Below are positions 7,920 to 17,465 of a DNA stretch of 64,000 nucleotides, one piece after another. The notes beneath the pieces were generated by a model, which was not told the origin of the DNA, did no database searches, and saw only the letters and a list, made by a program, of their open reading frames with translations. Position 1 is the first letter of the stretch. The number at the start of each line of letters is the position of its first letter. This DNA comes from Haliea sp964022665. Its GTDB lineage: Bacteria > Pseudomonadota > Gammaproteobacteria > Pseudomonadales > Halieaceae. The stretch covers positions 92,929 to 156,928 of the forward strand of contig CAXIDF010000007.1 of NCBI GenBank assembly GCA_964022665.1, written 5' to 3'. The position numbers were made by a program, and so were the translations under genes.

Positions 7920-10900
7920 TCAGCGGCCGCGCTGCAGTTGGATATCGCGCATGTTACGGGGCAAATGCAGGGTCAGTGGCTGATCGCCGTCCAGTGTCAG
8001 CGTCAGGGTGTCGCCGGTTGTTTCCAGCGTGGCCGCAGGCGCCGCTGGCGTAGACTCGGTGGCGCGCCATTCCCCCGTGCGCATCACCACGAGGAATTCC
8101 TGGGTTTCTGCCTGGCGCCCGGGTTGCAGCTCCAGGCGCCAGGCGCCGGGTTCGGCACCGCTCTCTTCGCGCTTGCGCTGCGCGACCGCCTGCAGTGCGC
8201 CGTCCTCGTCGTAGTTCGTCTCATCGACGAAGTACTCAAGCCCGGGGCCACCGATCGCGGTCAGGCTGGCGTCCTCCGGCAACAGCACCCGGCCATTTAG
8301 CACGCCTCGCGGCCCCGGCGAGGTGTGTGGCGCTGCAATACGAAAGTACGGACCCCGCAGCTCGGGCTCCAGTTCGCTATGCAGTAACCACTTCTGTCGG
8401 AACGTGGCATCTTCCGTAGTCACCCGATCGTGGACGACGATCACGTGTGCGCGCCGGTCAAACACGAAGCTGCGCTGGTAGTGCCGTACCCGCTTGCGGC
8501 GCGCCGAGAAATCGCCCTTGCCGGATGCGGAATTGGTGTAAGCCGGGGTGAGGTCCGCCACCACCCAGGACACGCCATCGGTATCGCCGTGGCGCACTTC
8601 ACCCACAGTGCGGTAGTGCTCTCCTTGCTGTTGCCAGTGCACGTAATCCAGAGGCGCCGCGCGGCCCCAACCCGAACCCACGCGCCGCTGGCCGCCATCG
8701 TTGGCGATGACCCGGCTCGGCTCCCCTTCGGTTTTCGACGGCATTGGTGTGTCGTCCGCCGGGTCCGTTACCGTGATCACGTTGTGCGCAATGCTTTGAT
8801 AGCTGTAGTTCAGGTGGTGCTCGGAGCCATAGCGGTTGTAGAGGCCACTGTCGAGCGCCAGGGGGCCGCTGCGGTAAATGGTGAAGGCGCCCTGATCGAG
8901 GTGGGAGTGCGACCAGAAGTTGTCACCGGCGCGGAACGTGACAAAGGTGGCATCCGCCTCCCAGCTGGAGCGCGCCAGCAGCAACCCGATGCCGTCGAAC
9001 CAGCGGCTGGTGGGTTCCCGCTGCAGGGCTGTTTCAGCGGCAAAACTCGCCTGTGACAGCGGGCCCCAGGGCCAGCCCAGTGGCACTGGTTGCTGCGGGG
9101 GTGCCGCCAGCGAGTAGGCGGGGCGATGTCCGGTCTCCAGTGCCAGGGGGGCCAGGTCGGGTATCCCGCGGCGGAAATACGCGGCATCACCGCTGCGTAT
9201 ATAAGTGCCATCCGGGCGCGTGCGGTGCAGCGCGAAGTCGGCAAAGCCGCGGATCCCCGGTTCGCTGGCGAACAGATCTTCCCCGGTCGCGGCGCGCCAC
9301 AGTGCCGGCAGTTGGTAGATCGCCTGGCCGATGCCTATACCGACATACTCCCCGCCTTCATGCCAGCCCCCCGTGGTGCCCATGACCTGCCGCCATACCG
9401 GGAGCACCCGGTGTCGCCAGTAATCGGCGGTGAAGCGCATGCAGCTATCGTTGGCACTGTCGCCGTGGCTGGCGATTGCGGCCATCATCAGTGCCTGCAG
9501 GGGACTGTTGTAAAGATACACGTTGTAAGGTGACAGCGCATACTTGTCGGTGATGACGTGCACCTGATACGCGCAGGCGTCTTCCACTTTGGTCAACAGG
9601 CTTTGCCGCTGCGCGGGTGTCCACAACGTATGCAGCCAGTCATAGGCGAGTGCCAGTGGCCGGGTTTGCTCGTGCCCGCGCCAGTCGGGTTCCAGTGCCA
9701 TCAGGTCGCCGTGCAGGGCCTGCAGGTCCTGTGAGCCGGGTTCAACCCGCGCCAGCAGAATGCGCGAGTACAGTTTCCCGTTTGTAGCGCGCTTGCGGTG
9801 TTGCTCCCAGAAACCCGGGTTGTGTGCGCGCAGCAAGGCGATGTCTTCGGCGGCCGGCGCCGGCAGCCGGGGGTGCTGTTGTCGCCAGTCAGGAAAAGTG
9901 GGGTGGGGGAGTGTATCAATGCTGGGCAGTGCGTAGGGCGGGCGTTCATCCCGGGCAAGAAACACGTAGAGGCAGGTCAGAACCAGCACACTGCCCACCG
10001 CGGCGGCACCGAGCAGCAGACCCGCTCGCAGGCCCGGGCCTTGCCGTTGTGCGTGGCCACCGCGTGCACGTCGCACAGCGGGCCGGGCGGTGGGGGTGGC
10101 GAGTTCCTCGGTGTGCCGCCGGTGCTGGCTCCAAGGCCATACCGAGGCCAGCCACCAGCCGCCTGTTGCCACCAGCGCGTCGGTCAGATCGGGGTAGCGG
10201 CCGGGTACGAACTGCTGCCACCATTCCAGGCCCAGGGTGCACGCTGCCACGGTAAACGCGAGCGCAGCGCGGGCCCCTCGGTTGCGGCTCCACGGGTAGG
10301 TAACCCAGGCGAGGGCAATGAATACCCACACGGTTTCCAGCAGGTTGACCACGCCGTACACGCTGTTGATGTGCCCGCGGAAGGGTATCCAGTTCACCGT
10401 GCGCAGGGCCGTGTCACTGCTGCCGGGAATCAGGGCGTCGTGAATCTGGTAGGCCAGCAGGGATAGCAACAGAGCCCAGCGTAGGTAGCGCGGTGAGACA
10501 GTGCGCAACAACCAGAAAACAGGCATCAGGCAGGCAAAAGCCAGCAGCGCCTCTGCCGACAACACTCGCCCCAGTACCAGCACCTTGCCCAGCAACACCG
10601 CAAGCAGCAGGCCGCACACCGACAGGAGCCGGCGCCGGCCGGGCGAGAGAATGCTGAGTAGCAGTGTGCCCACCGCAAACAGCATCAGGGCATAGCCGAC
10701 GACCTGGGCGCGGACCAGGGACGTCTCGCCCAGCACCGTTGCCTTGAGGGGGGCGAGACCGGCACGCAGGTTGCCGATGTCCAGACTGGGCACCAGTGGT
10801 GCCCACTGCGCCAGCAACCAGCAACCCAGGGCCAGCAGGCCGAGCCGGCCGGTGGCGGGGTCGCGCAGCATGGCCAGTACACGCTGCCACAGGTTCTGCG

Positions 10901-11303
10901 AAAGTGGCAAGCGTACCGCCAGGCCTGCGCCCAGCGCGCCGAGAAAACCACCGGCACTGTTCAGCAGGAGGTCTGCGAGTGAGCTGACCCGCCCCGGCAG
11001 GTAGGTTTGCCCAAACTCCAGACTGGCAGAAAGTGCAGCGGCTGAAACCGTCGCCAGCAGCAGGCGGCGTAAGAACGTCCCGCGCAGGCACAGCACCGCC
11101 AGCAGCCCGTAGGGCAGGTACACAATCAGGTTGAGGATGAAATCCGAACGGGCTACGCGCTGCGGCCAGTCCATGGCCATGAACGCTTGCCAGCCGCCCA
11201 GGGCCCAGTCCCAGCGGTCCAGTGGAAACCAGGTGCCATAAACCAGCAGCAGGCTGTAGCCAAGCCACAGCCAGGGGAAGTGCGAGCGGGTCGGCGCTAT
11301 CAC
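7920..11303 (-). CDS. Double VanZ-like membrane domain fused to heparinase II/III-like lyase
   Basis: An 1127-residue fusion. Residues about 15-130 are a VanZ-like unit (NLIVYLPYGLLA, then EFGQTYLPGRVSSLADLLLN), followed by more membrane spans to about 290. A second VanZ-like unit covers about 300-392 (VNWIPFRGHINS, then EWWQQFVPGRYPDLTDAL). A further span lies at about 428-450. From about 480 a soluble part follows: an alpha-toroid and then the heparinase II/III beta-sheet part with HSHLDQGAF at 799-807. Polysaccharide lyases of this fold cleave uronic-acid glycans, which fits the uronate-forming enzymes at 15-17 kb. The membrane topology would put the lyase in the periplasm. It begins 15 bases after prsR, so it belongs to the prsK-prsR operon. 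Domain calls are firm; the combined role is inference. Confidence 0.85.
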   Translation of the reverse strand: MIAPTRSHFPWLWLGYSLLLVYGTWFPLDRWDWALGGWQAFMAMDWPQRVARSDFILNLIVYLPYGLLAVLCLRGTFLRRLLLATVSAAALSASLEFGQTYLPGRVSSLADLLLNSAGGFLGALGAGLAVRLPLSQNLWQRVLAMLRDPATGRLGLLALGCWLLAQWAPLVPSLDIGNLRAGLAPLKATVLGETSLVRAQVVGYALMLFAVGTLLLSILSPGRRRLLSVCGLLLAVLLGKVLVLGRVLSAEALLAFACLMPVFWLLRTVSPRYLRWALLLSLLAYQIHDALIPGSSDTALRTVNWIPFRGHINSVYGVVNLLETVWVFIALAWVTYPWSRNRGARAALAFTVAACTLGLEWWQQFVPGRYPDLTDALVATGGWWLASVWPWSQHRRHTEELATPTARPAVRRARGGHAQRQGPGLRAGLLLGAAAVGSVLVLTCLYVFLARDERPPYALPSIDTLPHPTFPDWRQQHPRLPAPAAEDIALLRAHNPGFWEQHRKRATNGKLYSRILLARVEPGSQDLQALHGDLMALEPDWRGHEQTRPLALAYDWLHTLWTPAQRQSLLTKVEDACAYQVHVITDKYALSPYNVYLYNSPLQALMMAAIASHGDSANDSCMRFTADYWRHRVLPVWRQVMGTTGGWHEGGEYVGIGIGQAIYQLPALWRAATGEDLFASEPGIRGFADFALHRTRPDGTYIRSGDAAYFRRGIPDLAPLALETGHRPAYSLAAPPQQPVPLGWPWGPLSQASFAAETALQREPTSRWFDGIGLLLARSSWEADATFVTFRAGDNFWSHSHLDQGAFTIYRSGPLALDSGLYNRYGSEHHLNYSYQSIAHNVITVTDPADDTPMPSKTEGEPSRVIANDGGQRRVGSGWGRAAPLDYVHWQQQGEHYRTVGEVRHGDTDGVSWVVADLTPAYTNSASGKGDFSARRKRVRHYQRSFVFDRRAHVIVVHDRVTTEDATFRQKWLLHSELEPELRGPYFRIAAPHTSPGPRGVLNGRVLLPEDASLTAIGGPGLEYFVDETNYDEDGALQAVAQRKREESGAEPGAWRLELQPGRQAETQEFLVVMRTGEWRATESTPAAPAATLETTGDTLTLTLDGDQPLTLHLPRNMRDIQLQRGR

Positions 11304-11318
11304 CGTTGCGTGCTCCGG

Positions 11319-12677
11319 TTACTTGAGGCCGTATTTTTCCAGCATGGTATAGAGCGTGGGCCGGGTAACACCGAGCAGTGCCGCCGCCTCGGAAACATTG
11401 TCGCCGGCGTGGCCCAAGGCGCGGATAATGGCGCCACGCTCCGCTGTGTCACGCACTTGTCGCAGATTGAGGGGTAGCGCGTCTTCGCTGGCGTCCACAT
11501 CCAGTTCCAGATCCTCCGCCGTCACCTGGGAGCCGTCTGCCATGATGGCCGCACGCTTCACCCGGCTTTCCAGCTCGCGTACGTTGCCCGGCCAGCGATA
11601 GCGTTCAATCGCCTCCAGCGCGGCGGCGTCAAAGCTGCGCCCCCCGTTGCCCAGTTCACTGGAAAAACGTGCCAGAAATGCCTTGGCCAGTACCGCGGTG
11701 TCGCCCGTTCGATCTTTCAGGGCGGGAATCTTTATCGTCATTTCGCTGACGCGGTAATAGAGGTCCTCTCGAAACCGCCCCTCCTTCATCTGTTCCTCCA
11801 GATTTTGGTGCGTTGCGCAGACGATACGCACGTCGACAGGAATTTCCTTGCGTCCGCCAATACGCTCCACCACGCGCTCCTGCAGGAAGCGCAGCAGCTT
11901 GGCCTGCAGCTCCAGCGGCAGGTCACCGATTTCGTCGAGAAACAGCGTGCCCTCGTTGGCGTACTCGATCTTGCCGATGGTTTGCTGGTTGGCACCTGTG
12001 AAGGCACCTTTTTCATAGCCGAACAGTTCGCTTTCCAGCAGGTTCTCGGGAATGGCGGCACAGTTGATAGCCACCATGCGCTTGCCGGCTCTCGGGCTGA
12101 GCTCGTGCAGGGCTCGGGCAAAGCGCTCCTTGCCGGTGCCGCTCGCCCCCAAAAGCAACGTGGTGATGTCGGTCGGCGCGATTTTCTCCACCGTGCGACA
12201 CACCTTCAGCATCTCCGGGCTCACCGCAATGATATCCCGCAGCGGCATGTTTTCACTGGCCTTCTGCAGGCGCAGGTTTTCCCGCTCCAGCGCGTAGACG
12301 TGGTAGGCACGGTCTACCAGCATGGCCAGCAGTTCCGGGTCAGCGGGTTTCTGGTGGAAGTCCCAGGCGCCGCCGGCAATCGCTTTCACCGCGTTGGCGC
12401 GGTCGTTGTCGCCGGTCACCACAATGACCTTGGTTTCCGGCGCCAGGCTCAGTACCTCACGCAGTGTCGCCAGGCCTTCGGTGACGCCACCGGGGTCCGG
12501 CGGCAGGCCCAGGTCGAGCAGCACCACACCGGGTTCAAAGCGGCGCAGGGCGGCGATGGCTTCACTGCGGTCGCCGGCAATGGCCACCTCGTAGCCGTCG
12601 AAGGCCCAGCGCAGCTGACTTTGCAGGCCCTTGTCGTCTTCCACCACCAGCAGGTGTTTGCTTTGTGTCTTTGCCAT
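11319..12677 (-). CDS. prsR: PEP-CTERM system sigma-54 response regulator PrsR
   Basis: A 452-residue NtrC-type activator. Receiver domain about 1-125 with acidic pocket E13/D14/D15 and phospho-acceptor D55 (VVLLDLGLP). AAA+ domain about 147-385 with Walker A GASGTGKE (177-184), the sigma-54 contact loop GAFTGA (224-229) and Walker B TLFLDEIGD. C-terminal Fis-type helix-turn-helix about 420-452. It lies 11 bases after prsK and should be phosphorylated by it. Family members (TIGR02915-like) control PEP-CTERM genes; the predicted sigma-54 promoters at 59294-59309 and 1806-1821 are its likely targets here. Confidence 0.95.
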   Translation of the reverse strand: MAKTQSKHLLVVEDDKGLQSQLRWAFDGYEVAIAGDRSEAIAALRRFEPGVVLLDLGLPPDPGGVTEGLATLREVLSLAPETKVIVVTGDNDRANAVKAIAGGAWDFHQKPADPELLAMLVDRAYHVYALERENLRLQKASENMPLRDIIAVSPEMLKVCRTVEKIAPTDITTLLLGASGTGKERFARALHELSPRAGKRMVAINCAAIPENLLESELFGYEKGAFTGANQQTIGKIEYANEGTLFLDEIGDLPLELQAKLLRFLQERVVERIGGRKEIPVDVRIVCATHQNLEEQMKEGRFREDLYYRVSEMTIKIPALKDRTGDTAVLAKAFLARFSSELGNGGRSFDAAALEAIERYRWPGNVRELESRVKRAAIMADGSQVTAEDLELDVDASEDALPLNLRQVRDTAERGAIIRALGHAGDNVSEAAALLGVTRPTLYTMLEKYGLK

Positions 12678-12688
12678 GTCGAGTCCGG

Positions 12689-14794
12689 TTATTCCGTGTG
12701 GGTCGCGGGTTCCGCGCCGTCGATTGGGTTTACCTGTGAATCGGCTTCACCGGATTGCGGCAGGGTCACGCGGAAGCAGCTGCCAACCCCCGGTTCACTC
12801 TCCACGCTGATGTCGCCGCCCAGTTGCCGAATGTACTCCCGGCTTTCGAAGGCGCCAATGCCCATGCCGGTGAGCCCCTTGGTGGACTCGAACGGGCGGA
12901 ACAGGCGCAGCCGCAGAAAATCGGCATCCATGCCGCGGCCGCTGTCGCGTATCGCCACAACGACCTGCCCTGCGCCCGTGATGACCTCCACGTTGACCGT
13001 GCCATCGGCGGGCGTGGCCTCCTGCGCATTCTGGATCAGGTGGTTGAACACCGTGGCCAGGCGCTCACTGTCCGCCTCCACCTGCACCGCATGGGCCGGG
13101 GGTTGCAGGCTGGGTGCAGGGTGCACGCTACTTCTGCCACTGACGACCTGTTGCAGCAGTGGCCCCAGTTCGACACTCCCTGCGCTGGCACTGCGCAACC
13201 CGCTGCGCATCTGCTCCATCAGGCGCTGCATCCGCGCGACCGAGTTATCGACGGTGGCAATCATGTCGTCGATGAAGGCGGGATTGTGCCGGTGCTTGGC
13301 CGCATTGGACACGATCAGCGACTGCTGCGCCAGAATGTTTTTCAGGTCGTGGACCACATAGGCAGACAAACGGTTGAAGGCATCGAACTGTCGCGCCTCC
13401 ACCAGCGCCTGGCTGGCGAGGTGCTGGGCGAGGTGGCTCGCTGCCTGCCGGCCCGCTGTTTTCAGCAGGTCGCGGTCCTCCCAGTTGATCGTGTCCTTGA
13501 GTGCGGATTTGCGCAGCATCAACACGCCCTCCAGACGGTCGCGAAATACGAGGGGGATAATGAGCCACAGGGTTTCATCCTGTTGCAGCCAGGCGGGCAG
13601 CTGCAGATCCACGTACAGGTCGGGAGAGCTGCGCCATTCCTGCAGGTTGACCACCCAGTCCGTGCGTTGTAGCCACGCGGGCAAATTCCCCAGGCCCTCA
13701 TTCGCACCTTCCGGAATACTCATTTCCCAGTGTGCCAGCAAACGCAGGGGCTGACCCTCGCTGCCGCCCCAGAGCAAACCCGCGCGGCTTTCCACCAGTG
13801 GTGCCATTGTGCGGATAATACCTTCCGCCACGTCTTCACTCAGGCTCGCGAGCGCTCCGGTAAACTTGAGCCATTCCTCCCGGTAGTCGTAGCGGTAGCT
13901 GAAAAAGTGCTTGCTGAGTTGCACACGCAGCAGCGCCCGCAGGCGGCCCGAGAACAGCAGGCTGAACAGTAGCGTTGCCGCCGCGACCAGAAACGTCAGC
14001 TGTAGCACCGTGCCCCAGCTGCCGCCCATGAACTTGAGGAAGTAGCCGATGGCCGCCATGCCCAGCAGGTAAATGCCTGCACCTACCAACGTGACCGTGT
14101 GGAACACCACCTGACGCGACACCTGCAGCTTTCCGCGCCAGGAGCTGTAGCGTGCAAAGGCAATGCCCAGCGCCGGTGTGACCACAGCGTTGACCAGGCC
14201 GCGCGCCTGCCAGAGGTCGGGGTCCAGGCGGTGGAACAGCAGCGCCTCTGAATACATGAAGAAATCCCAGGCTGCGATGGCACCCAGGCTGAAGCAGAGG
14301 AATTTCAGCGACCAGCGCTCGGCTGTCGATGCGTTGCGGTAGAGCTGCTCGACGATGAGCAATGTGCCGAGGGCGAATGCGAGCCACAGGGCGAGTGTCG
14401 CCTCATACCCGATTACCGAACCCAGAAGCGGGGCCAGCATGGGCGCGATAACCACGACCAAAGCCAGCGCCGCACCGCAGTAAAACAGTGGCCGCCAGTC
14501 GCGACCGCGCAGGGTCAGCAGTGCACCGTCGGTTTGCAGGCCCAGCAGCTGCAACAGGAAATACACCCACGCGATGTTTCGCACCAGCTCAGCCACCTGT
14601 ATCAGCTGCACCGGGGGATAGTCGGCCAGTGTGCCCAGGCCGACGATAGACGACCACAGTGCGGAGGCCGTGCAGGCCAGGAACAGGCTGGTGCCCAGTG
14701 GTCGCACGCGCCATTGGAACAACAACAGCAGTGCCAGCAGCGCGAAACTGACGGCGGCAACCAGGTAGGTAATCAGGCCGATGTTGCCTGTCAT
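12689..14794 (-). CDS. prsK: PEP-CTERM system histidine kinase PrsK
   Basis: A 701-residue membrane sensor kinase. About eight membrane spans fill residues 1-290, a GAF-like domain follows (about 310-460), then the H-box with H482 in YVVHDLKN, and an ATPase domain with the N-box NHLIQNAQEA and DSGRGMD. ATG 14794 (MTGNIGLITYL) is chosen because it starts directly at the first membrane span; a frame extending to 15151 crosses the divergent gene and is not credible. The region to the divergent epimerase gene (14795-14989) should hold promoters for both; a GG-N10-GC pair there lacks a TTGC element and is not called. Confidence 0.94.
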   Translation of the reverse strand: MTGNIGLITYLVAAVSFALLALLLLFQWRVRPLGTSLFLACTASALWSSIVGLGTLADYPPVQLIQVAELVRNIAWVYFLLQLLGLQTDGALLTLRGRDWRPLFYCGAALALVVVIAPMLAPLLGSVIGYEATLALWLAFALGTLLIVEQLYRNASTAERWSLKFLCFSLGAIAAWDFFMYSEALLFHRLDPDLWQARGLVNAVVTPALGIAFARYSSWRGKLQVSRQVVFHTVTLVGAGIYLLGMAAIGYFLKFMGGSWGTVLQLTFLVAAATLLFSLLFSGRLRALLRVQLSKHFFSYRYDYREEWLKFTGALASLSEDVAEGIIRTMAPLVESRAGLLWGGSEGQPLRLLAHWEMSIPEGANEGLGNLPAWLQRTDWVVNLQEWRSSPDLYVDLQLPAWLQQDETLWLIIPLVFRDRLEGVLMLRKSALKDTINWEDRDLLKTAGRQAASHLAQHLASQALVEARQFDAFNRLSAYVVHDLKNILAQQSLIVSNAAKHRHNPAFIDDMIATVDNSVARMQRLMEQMRSGLRSASAGSVELGPLLQQVVSGRSSVHPAPSLQPPAHAVQVEADSERLATVFNHLIQNAQEATPADGTVNVEVITGAGQVVVAIRDSGRGMDADFLRLRLFRPFESTKGLTGMGIGAFESREYIRQLGGDISVESEPGVGSCFRVTLPQSGEADSQVNPIDGAEPATHTE

Positions 14795-14989
14795 GTGCTT
14801 GTCGTACTCCCCGCGCAAACTGCCCCGAGTCGCCGCTGGCGACCGTGGGCATGGCCGTAATGTCGTCGAGACCTTATACTCAGTGTAACGGCGTGTAAAT
14901 GTCGACGCTGTACAGATGCCAAACGCCGCACACTTCAAGACTAACAACAGTGTGTGGATTCGCGTGTTCGGGATGGGGAAACGTGGGGA

Positions 14990-16015
14990 ATGACAACACT
15001 GGAAACAACGGAACGCACCCTGCGTGCAAGCCCGGCAACCTGGCTGGTGACGGGGGCGGCGGGTTTTATTGGTTCGCACCTTTGCCAGCGGCTGCTGCTG
15101 TTGGGGCAGCGTGTGCGCGCGCTGGATAACTTCGCCACGGGCCACCAACACAATATTGATGCCTTATTAGAAGAAGCGGCCGGCGCGGGAACGTTTGAAT
15201 TCATCGAGGGAGATATCCGCTCACTGGCCGACTGCAGGCGCGCGGTACAAGGTGCGCATTATGTGCTGCACGAGGCTGCGCTGGGTAGCGTGCCGAGGTC
15301 ACTGGAGGATCCCCTCCTGACCAATGCCGCCAATATCGACGGCTTCATTAATATGCTGGTCGCGGCGCGTGACACCGGCGTGAGGCGTTTCGTTTATGCG
15401 GCATCGTCTTCTACCTACGGTGATCATCCGGGCCTGCCCAAGGTCGAGGACGAGATTGGCAAACCGTTGTCACCTTACGCCGTTACCAAGTACGTCAACG
15501 AACTCTACGCTGATGTGTTCGGGCGCGCCTACGGCATGCAGACCATTGGCCTGCGCTATTTCAATGTGTTCGGCCCGCGGCAGGATCCCGAGGGTGCCTA
15601 TGCCGCAGTCATTCCGCGCTGGTTTGGCGAGTTGACCGCCGGGCAGCGCTGCCAGATCAATGGTGATGGCGAAACCTCGCGCGATTTCTGCTACATCGAC
15701 AATGTCGTTCAGGCCAACGTACTGGCCGCCACAGCGGAATCCCCGGAGGCGGTGAACCAGGTGTACAACGTGGCCTTTGGCGGACGCACCACGCTCAACG
15801 AGTTGTACTACGGCATACGCGATCTGCTCAGCGCGCGGCAGCCGGAGCTGGCGACGCTGGAGCCGGTGTATGGCGCGTTCCGGGATGGCGACGTGCGCCA
15901 TTCGCAGGCCGACATCAGTAAAGCTGGGCAGCTTTTGGGGTATACGCCTGCCTTTGACGTTGGCGAGGGGCTGGCACGTACGGCAGCCTGGTTTATGGGG
16001 CAGTCTTCCAAATGA
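14990..16015 (+). CDS. NAD-dependent epimerase, UDP-N-acetylhexosamine 4-epimerase type (WbpP/TviC-like)
   Basis: A 341-residue short-chain dehydrogenase/reductase. The NAD-binding GxxGxxG is G22-G28 (TGAAGFIGSH), the catalytic pair is Y163/K167 (SPYAVTKYVN), with SSST at 139-142. The LDNFATGHQHN stretch and the partner dehydrogenase point to the WbpP/TviC/Gne group that interconverts UDP-GlcNAc(A) and UDP-GalNAc(A). ATG 14990 follows GGGGA by 10 bases; a GTG at 14954 is an alternative. It overlaps the dehydrogenase gene by 4 bases (ATGA). Together the pair should supply UDP-GalNAcA, which would make an acidic polymer. Confidence 0.88.
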   Translation: MTTLETTERTLRASPATWLVTGAAGFIGSHLCQRLLLLGQRVRALDNFATGHQHNIDALLEEAAGAGTFEFIEGDIRSLADCRRAVQGAHYVLHEAALGSVPRSLEDPLLTNAANIDGFINMLVAARDTGVRRFVYAASSSTYGDHPGLPKVEDEIGKPLSPYAVTKYVNELYADVFGRAYGMQTIGLRYFNVFGPRQDPEGAYAAVIPRWFGELTAGQRCQINGDGETSRDFCYIDNVVQANVLAATAESPEAVNQVYNVAFGGRTTLNELYYGIRDLLSARQPELATLEPVYGAFRDGDVRHSQADISKAGQLLGYTPAFDVGEGLARTAAWFMGQSSK

Positions 16016-17340
16016 GCGATTCATCCATGCAAGAAACCGTAGCAATTGTCGGCCTGGGCTATGTGGGCCTGCCGCTGGCCGTGGCGTTTGGCCGCACCCG
16101 TCGGACTATCGGCTTCGACCTGAATACGCGCAAACTCGCGCACTATCGGGCGGGGCATGATCCCAGCGGTGAGGTATCCCCCGAGGCGCTCGCCTCCGCA
16201 TCGCAGCTTGAGTTCACCAGCGAAGCGGCCGCATTGGCCGAGGCAACTATTATCATCGTGGTGGTGCCTACCCCCATCGACCACGCCCATCGCCCCGACC
16301 TCAGTCCACTGGAAGGCGCCTCACGCGCTGTGGCAGAGCACCTGCGCCCGGGCACGGTGGTTATCTACGAGTCCACCGTCTACCCGGGTTGTACCGAGGA
16401 AGTCTGTGTGCCGCTATTGGAGGCGGGTTCCGGCTTGCCCTGGGCTGGTCGCAGCGGGGAGGACGTGGCGGCCGACAGTGGTTTCTTTATCGGCTATTCC
16501 CCCGAGCGCATCAACCCGGGTGACAAGGTGCACCGCCTGGAAACAATCACCAAAGTGGTATCCGGCGACACACCCGCAACGCTGGAGCGTGTGGCCCAAC
16601 TCTACGAGACGGTGGTGGAAGTGGGTGTGCATCGCGCCGCCAGTGTGAAGGTGGCAGAGGCGGCCAAGGTCATCGAGAATACCCAGCGTGACCTCAACAT
16701 TGCCCTGATGAACGAGCTGGCGATGATTTTCAACAAGCTGGGTATCGATACGCTGGATGTGCTGGAGGCGGCGGGCACCAAGTGGAATTTTCTGCCGTTC
16801 CGGCCTGGCCTGGTGGGGGGGCATTGCATCGGTGTCGACCCTTACTACCTGACCTACAAGGCGGAAAGTGCAGGCTACCATCCGCAGGTGGTGCTCGGCG
16901 GGCGCAAGACCAATGACGGAATGGGTAAGTTCATTGCCGAACAGACCGTCAAGCAGCTGGTGAGTCGCGGTCATCCAGTGGCAGGCGCCCGGGTAACGGT
17001 GCTTGGCCTCACCTTCAAGGAGAACTGTCCGGACCTGCGTAACTCTCGCGTGGAGGATATTATCCGCGAACTGCAGGATTACTGCTGTGACGTGAGCGTG
17101 CACGACCCACTGGCCGACGCGGCGGAAGCTGAAGAAGAGTATGGCATTGAGCTGGTGGCCTGGGATGCACTGCGGCCTGCTCACGCGGTGGTATTCGCCG
17201 TGCCGCACGCCGAGTATCTCGACAAGGGACTGGAGCTGGTAACGCCCATTCTTGCGCCGGGTGGCGTCGTCATCGATGTCAAGGGTGTGCTGGACCGGAA
17301 TGCGGCCGTCGAGGCCGGGCTGGCGCTCTGGCGGCTGTAA
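16012..17340 (+). CDS. UDP-N-acetyl-hexosamine 6-dehydrogenase (WbpO/TviB-like)
   Basis: A 442-residue nucleotide-sugar dehydrogenase that oxidises C6 of a UDP-HexNAc to the uronic acid with two NAD+. The N-terminal Rossmann motif is GLGYVGLPLA (14-23), the catalytic cysteine is C272 in GGHCIGVDPYYL, and the C-terminal domain has GLTFKENCPDLRNS. The 4-epimerase partner just before it (ATGA overlap) is the usual Vi-antigen/WbpO-WbpP arrangement. ATG 16027 would give a protein 5 residues shorter. Specificity for UDP-GalNAc rather than UDP-GlcNAc or ManNAc is inferred from the neighbour. Confidence 0.92.
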   Translation: MSDSSMQETVAIVGLGYVGLPLAVAFGRTRRTIGFDLNTRKLAHYRAGHDPSGEVSPEALASASQLEFTSEAAALAEATIIIVVVPTPIDHAHRPDLSPLEGASRAVAEHLRPGTVVIYESTVYPGCTEEVCVPLLEAGSGLPWAGRSGEDVAADSGFFIGYSPERINPGDKVHRLETITKVVSGDTPATLERVAQLYETVVEVGVHRAASVKVAEAAKVIENTQRDLNIALMNELAMIFNKLGIDTLDVLEAAGTKWNFLPFRPGLVGGHCIGVDPYYLTYKAESAGYHPQVVLGGRKTNDGMGKFIAEQTVKQLVSRGHPVAGARVTVLGLTFKENCPDLRNSRVEDIIRELQDYCCDVSVHDPLADAAEAEEEYGIELVAWDALRPAHAVVFAVPHAEYLDKGLELVTPILAPGGVVIDVKGVLDRNAAVEAGLALWRL

Positions 17341-17372
17341 ACCGGCGGACGCGCGCCTTGAACTGGTTCACA

Positions 17373-17408
17373 GTACCGCAAGTCAAGGCACATGTTACCT
17401 TGCGGTAC
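17373..17408. repeat. 10-bp perfect inverted repeat upstream of the XrtA operon
   Basis: GTACCGCAAG (17373-17382) and CTTGCGGTAC (17399-17408) are exact inverted copies separated by 16 bases. The second arm overlaps a possible -10 box TACAAT (17406-17411), 55 bases before the ATPase gene. An inner pair CAAGG/CCTTG offers a competing stem. It may be an operator, a 5' RNA hairpin, or a terminator without T-tract after the dehydrogenase gene. Confidence 0.5.
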
Positions 17409-17465
17409 AATCCCTTTGCCTGCACCATTGGGGTCATAACGAGTAACCCGTAGAGACGCGTCGCC

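Noticed and set aside
7914..7932. GCGCGG/CCGCGC hairpin between the convergent phosphatase and fusion genes
   Set aside because: Short GC-only stem without T-tract in very G+C-rich DNA; chance is likely.
14905..14925. GG-N10-GC pair upstream of prsK on the minus strand
   Set aside because: The -12 part reads ACAGC, not TTGC, so it is not a credible sigma-54 promoter.
14795..15151. Longer N-terminus for prsK
   Set aside because: It would overlap the divergent epimerase gene and adds residues without a membrane or domain pattern.
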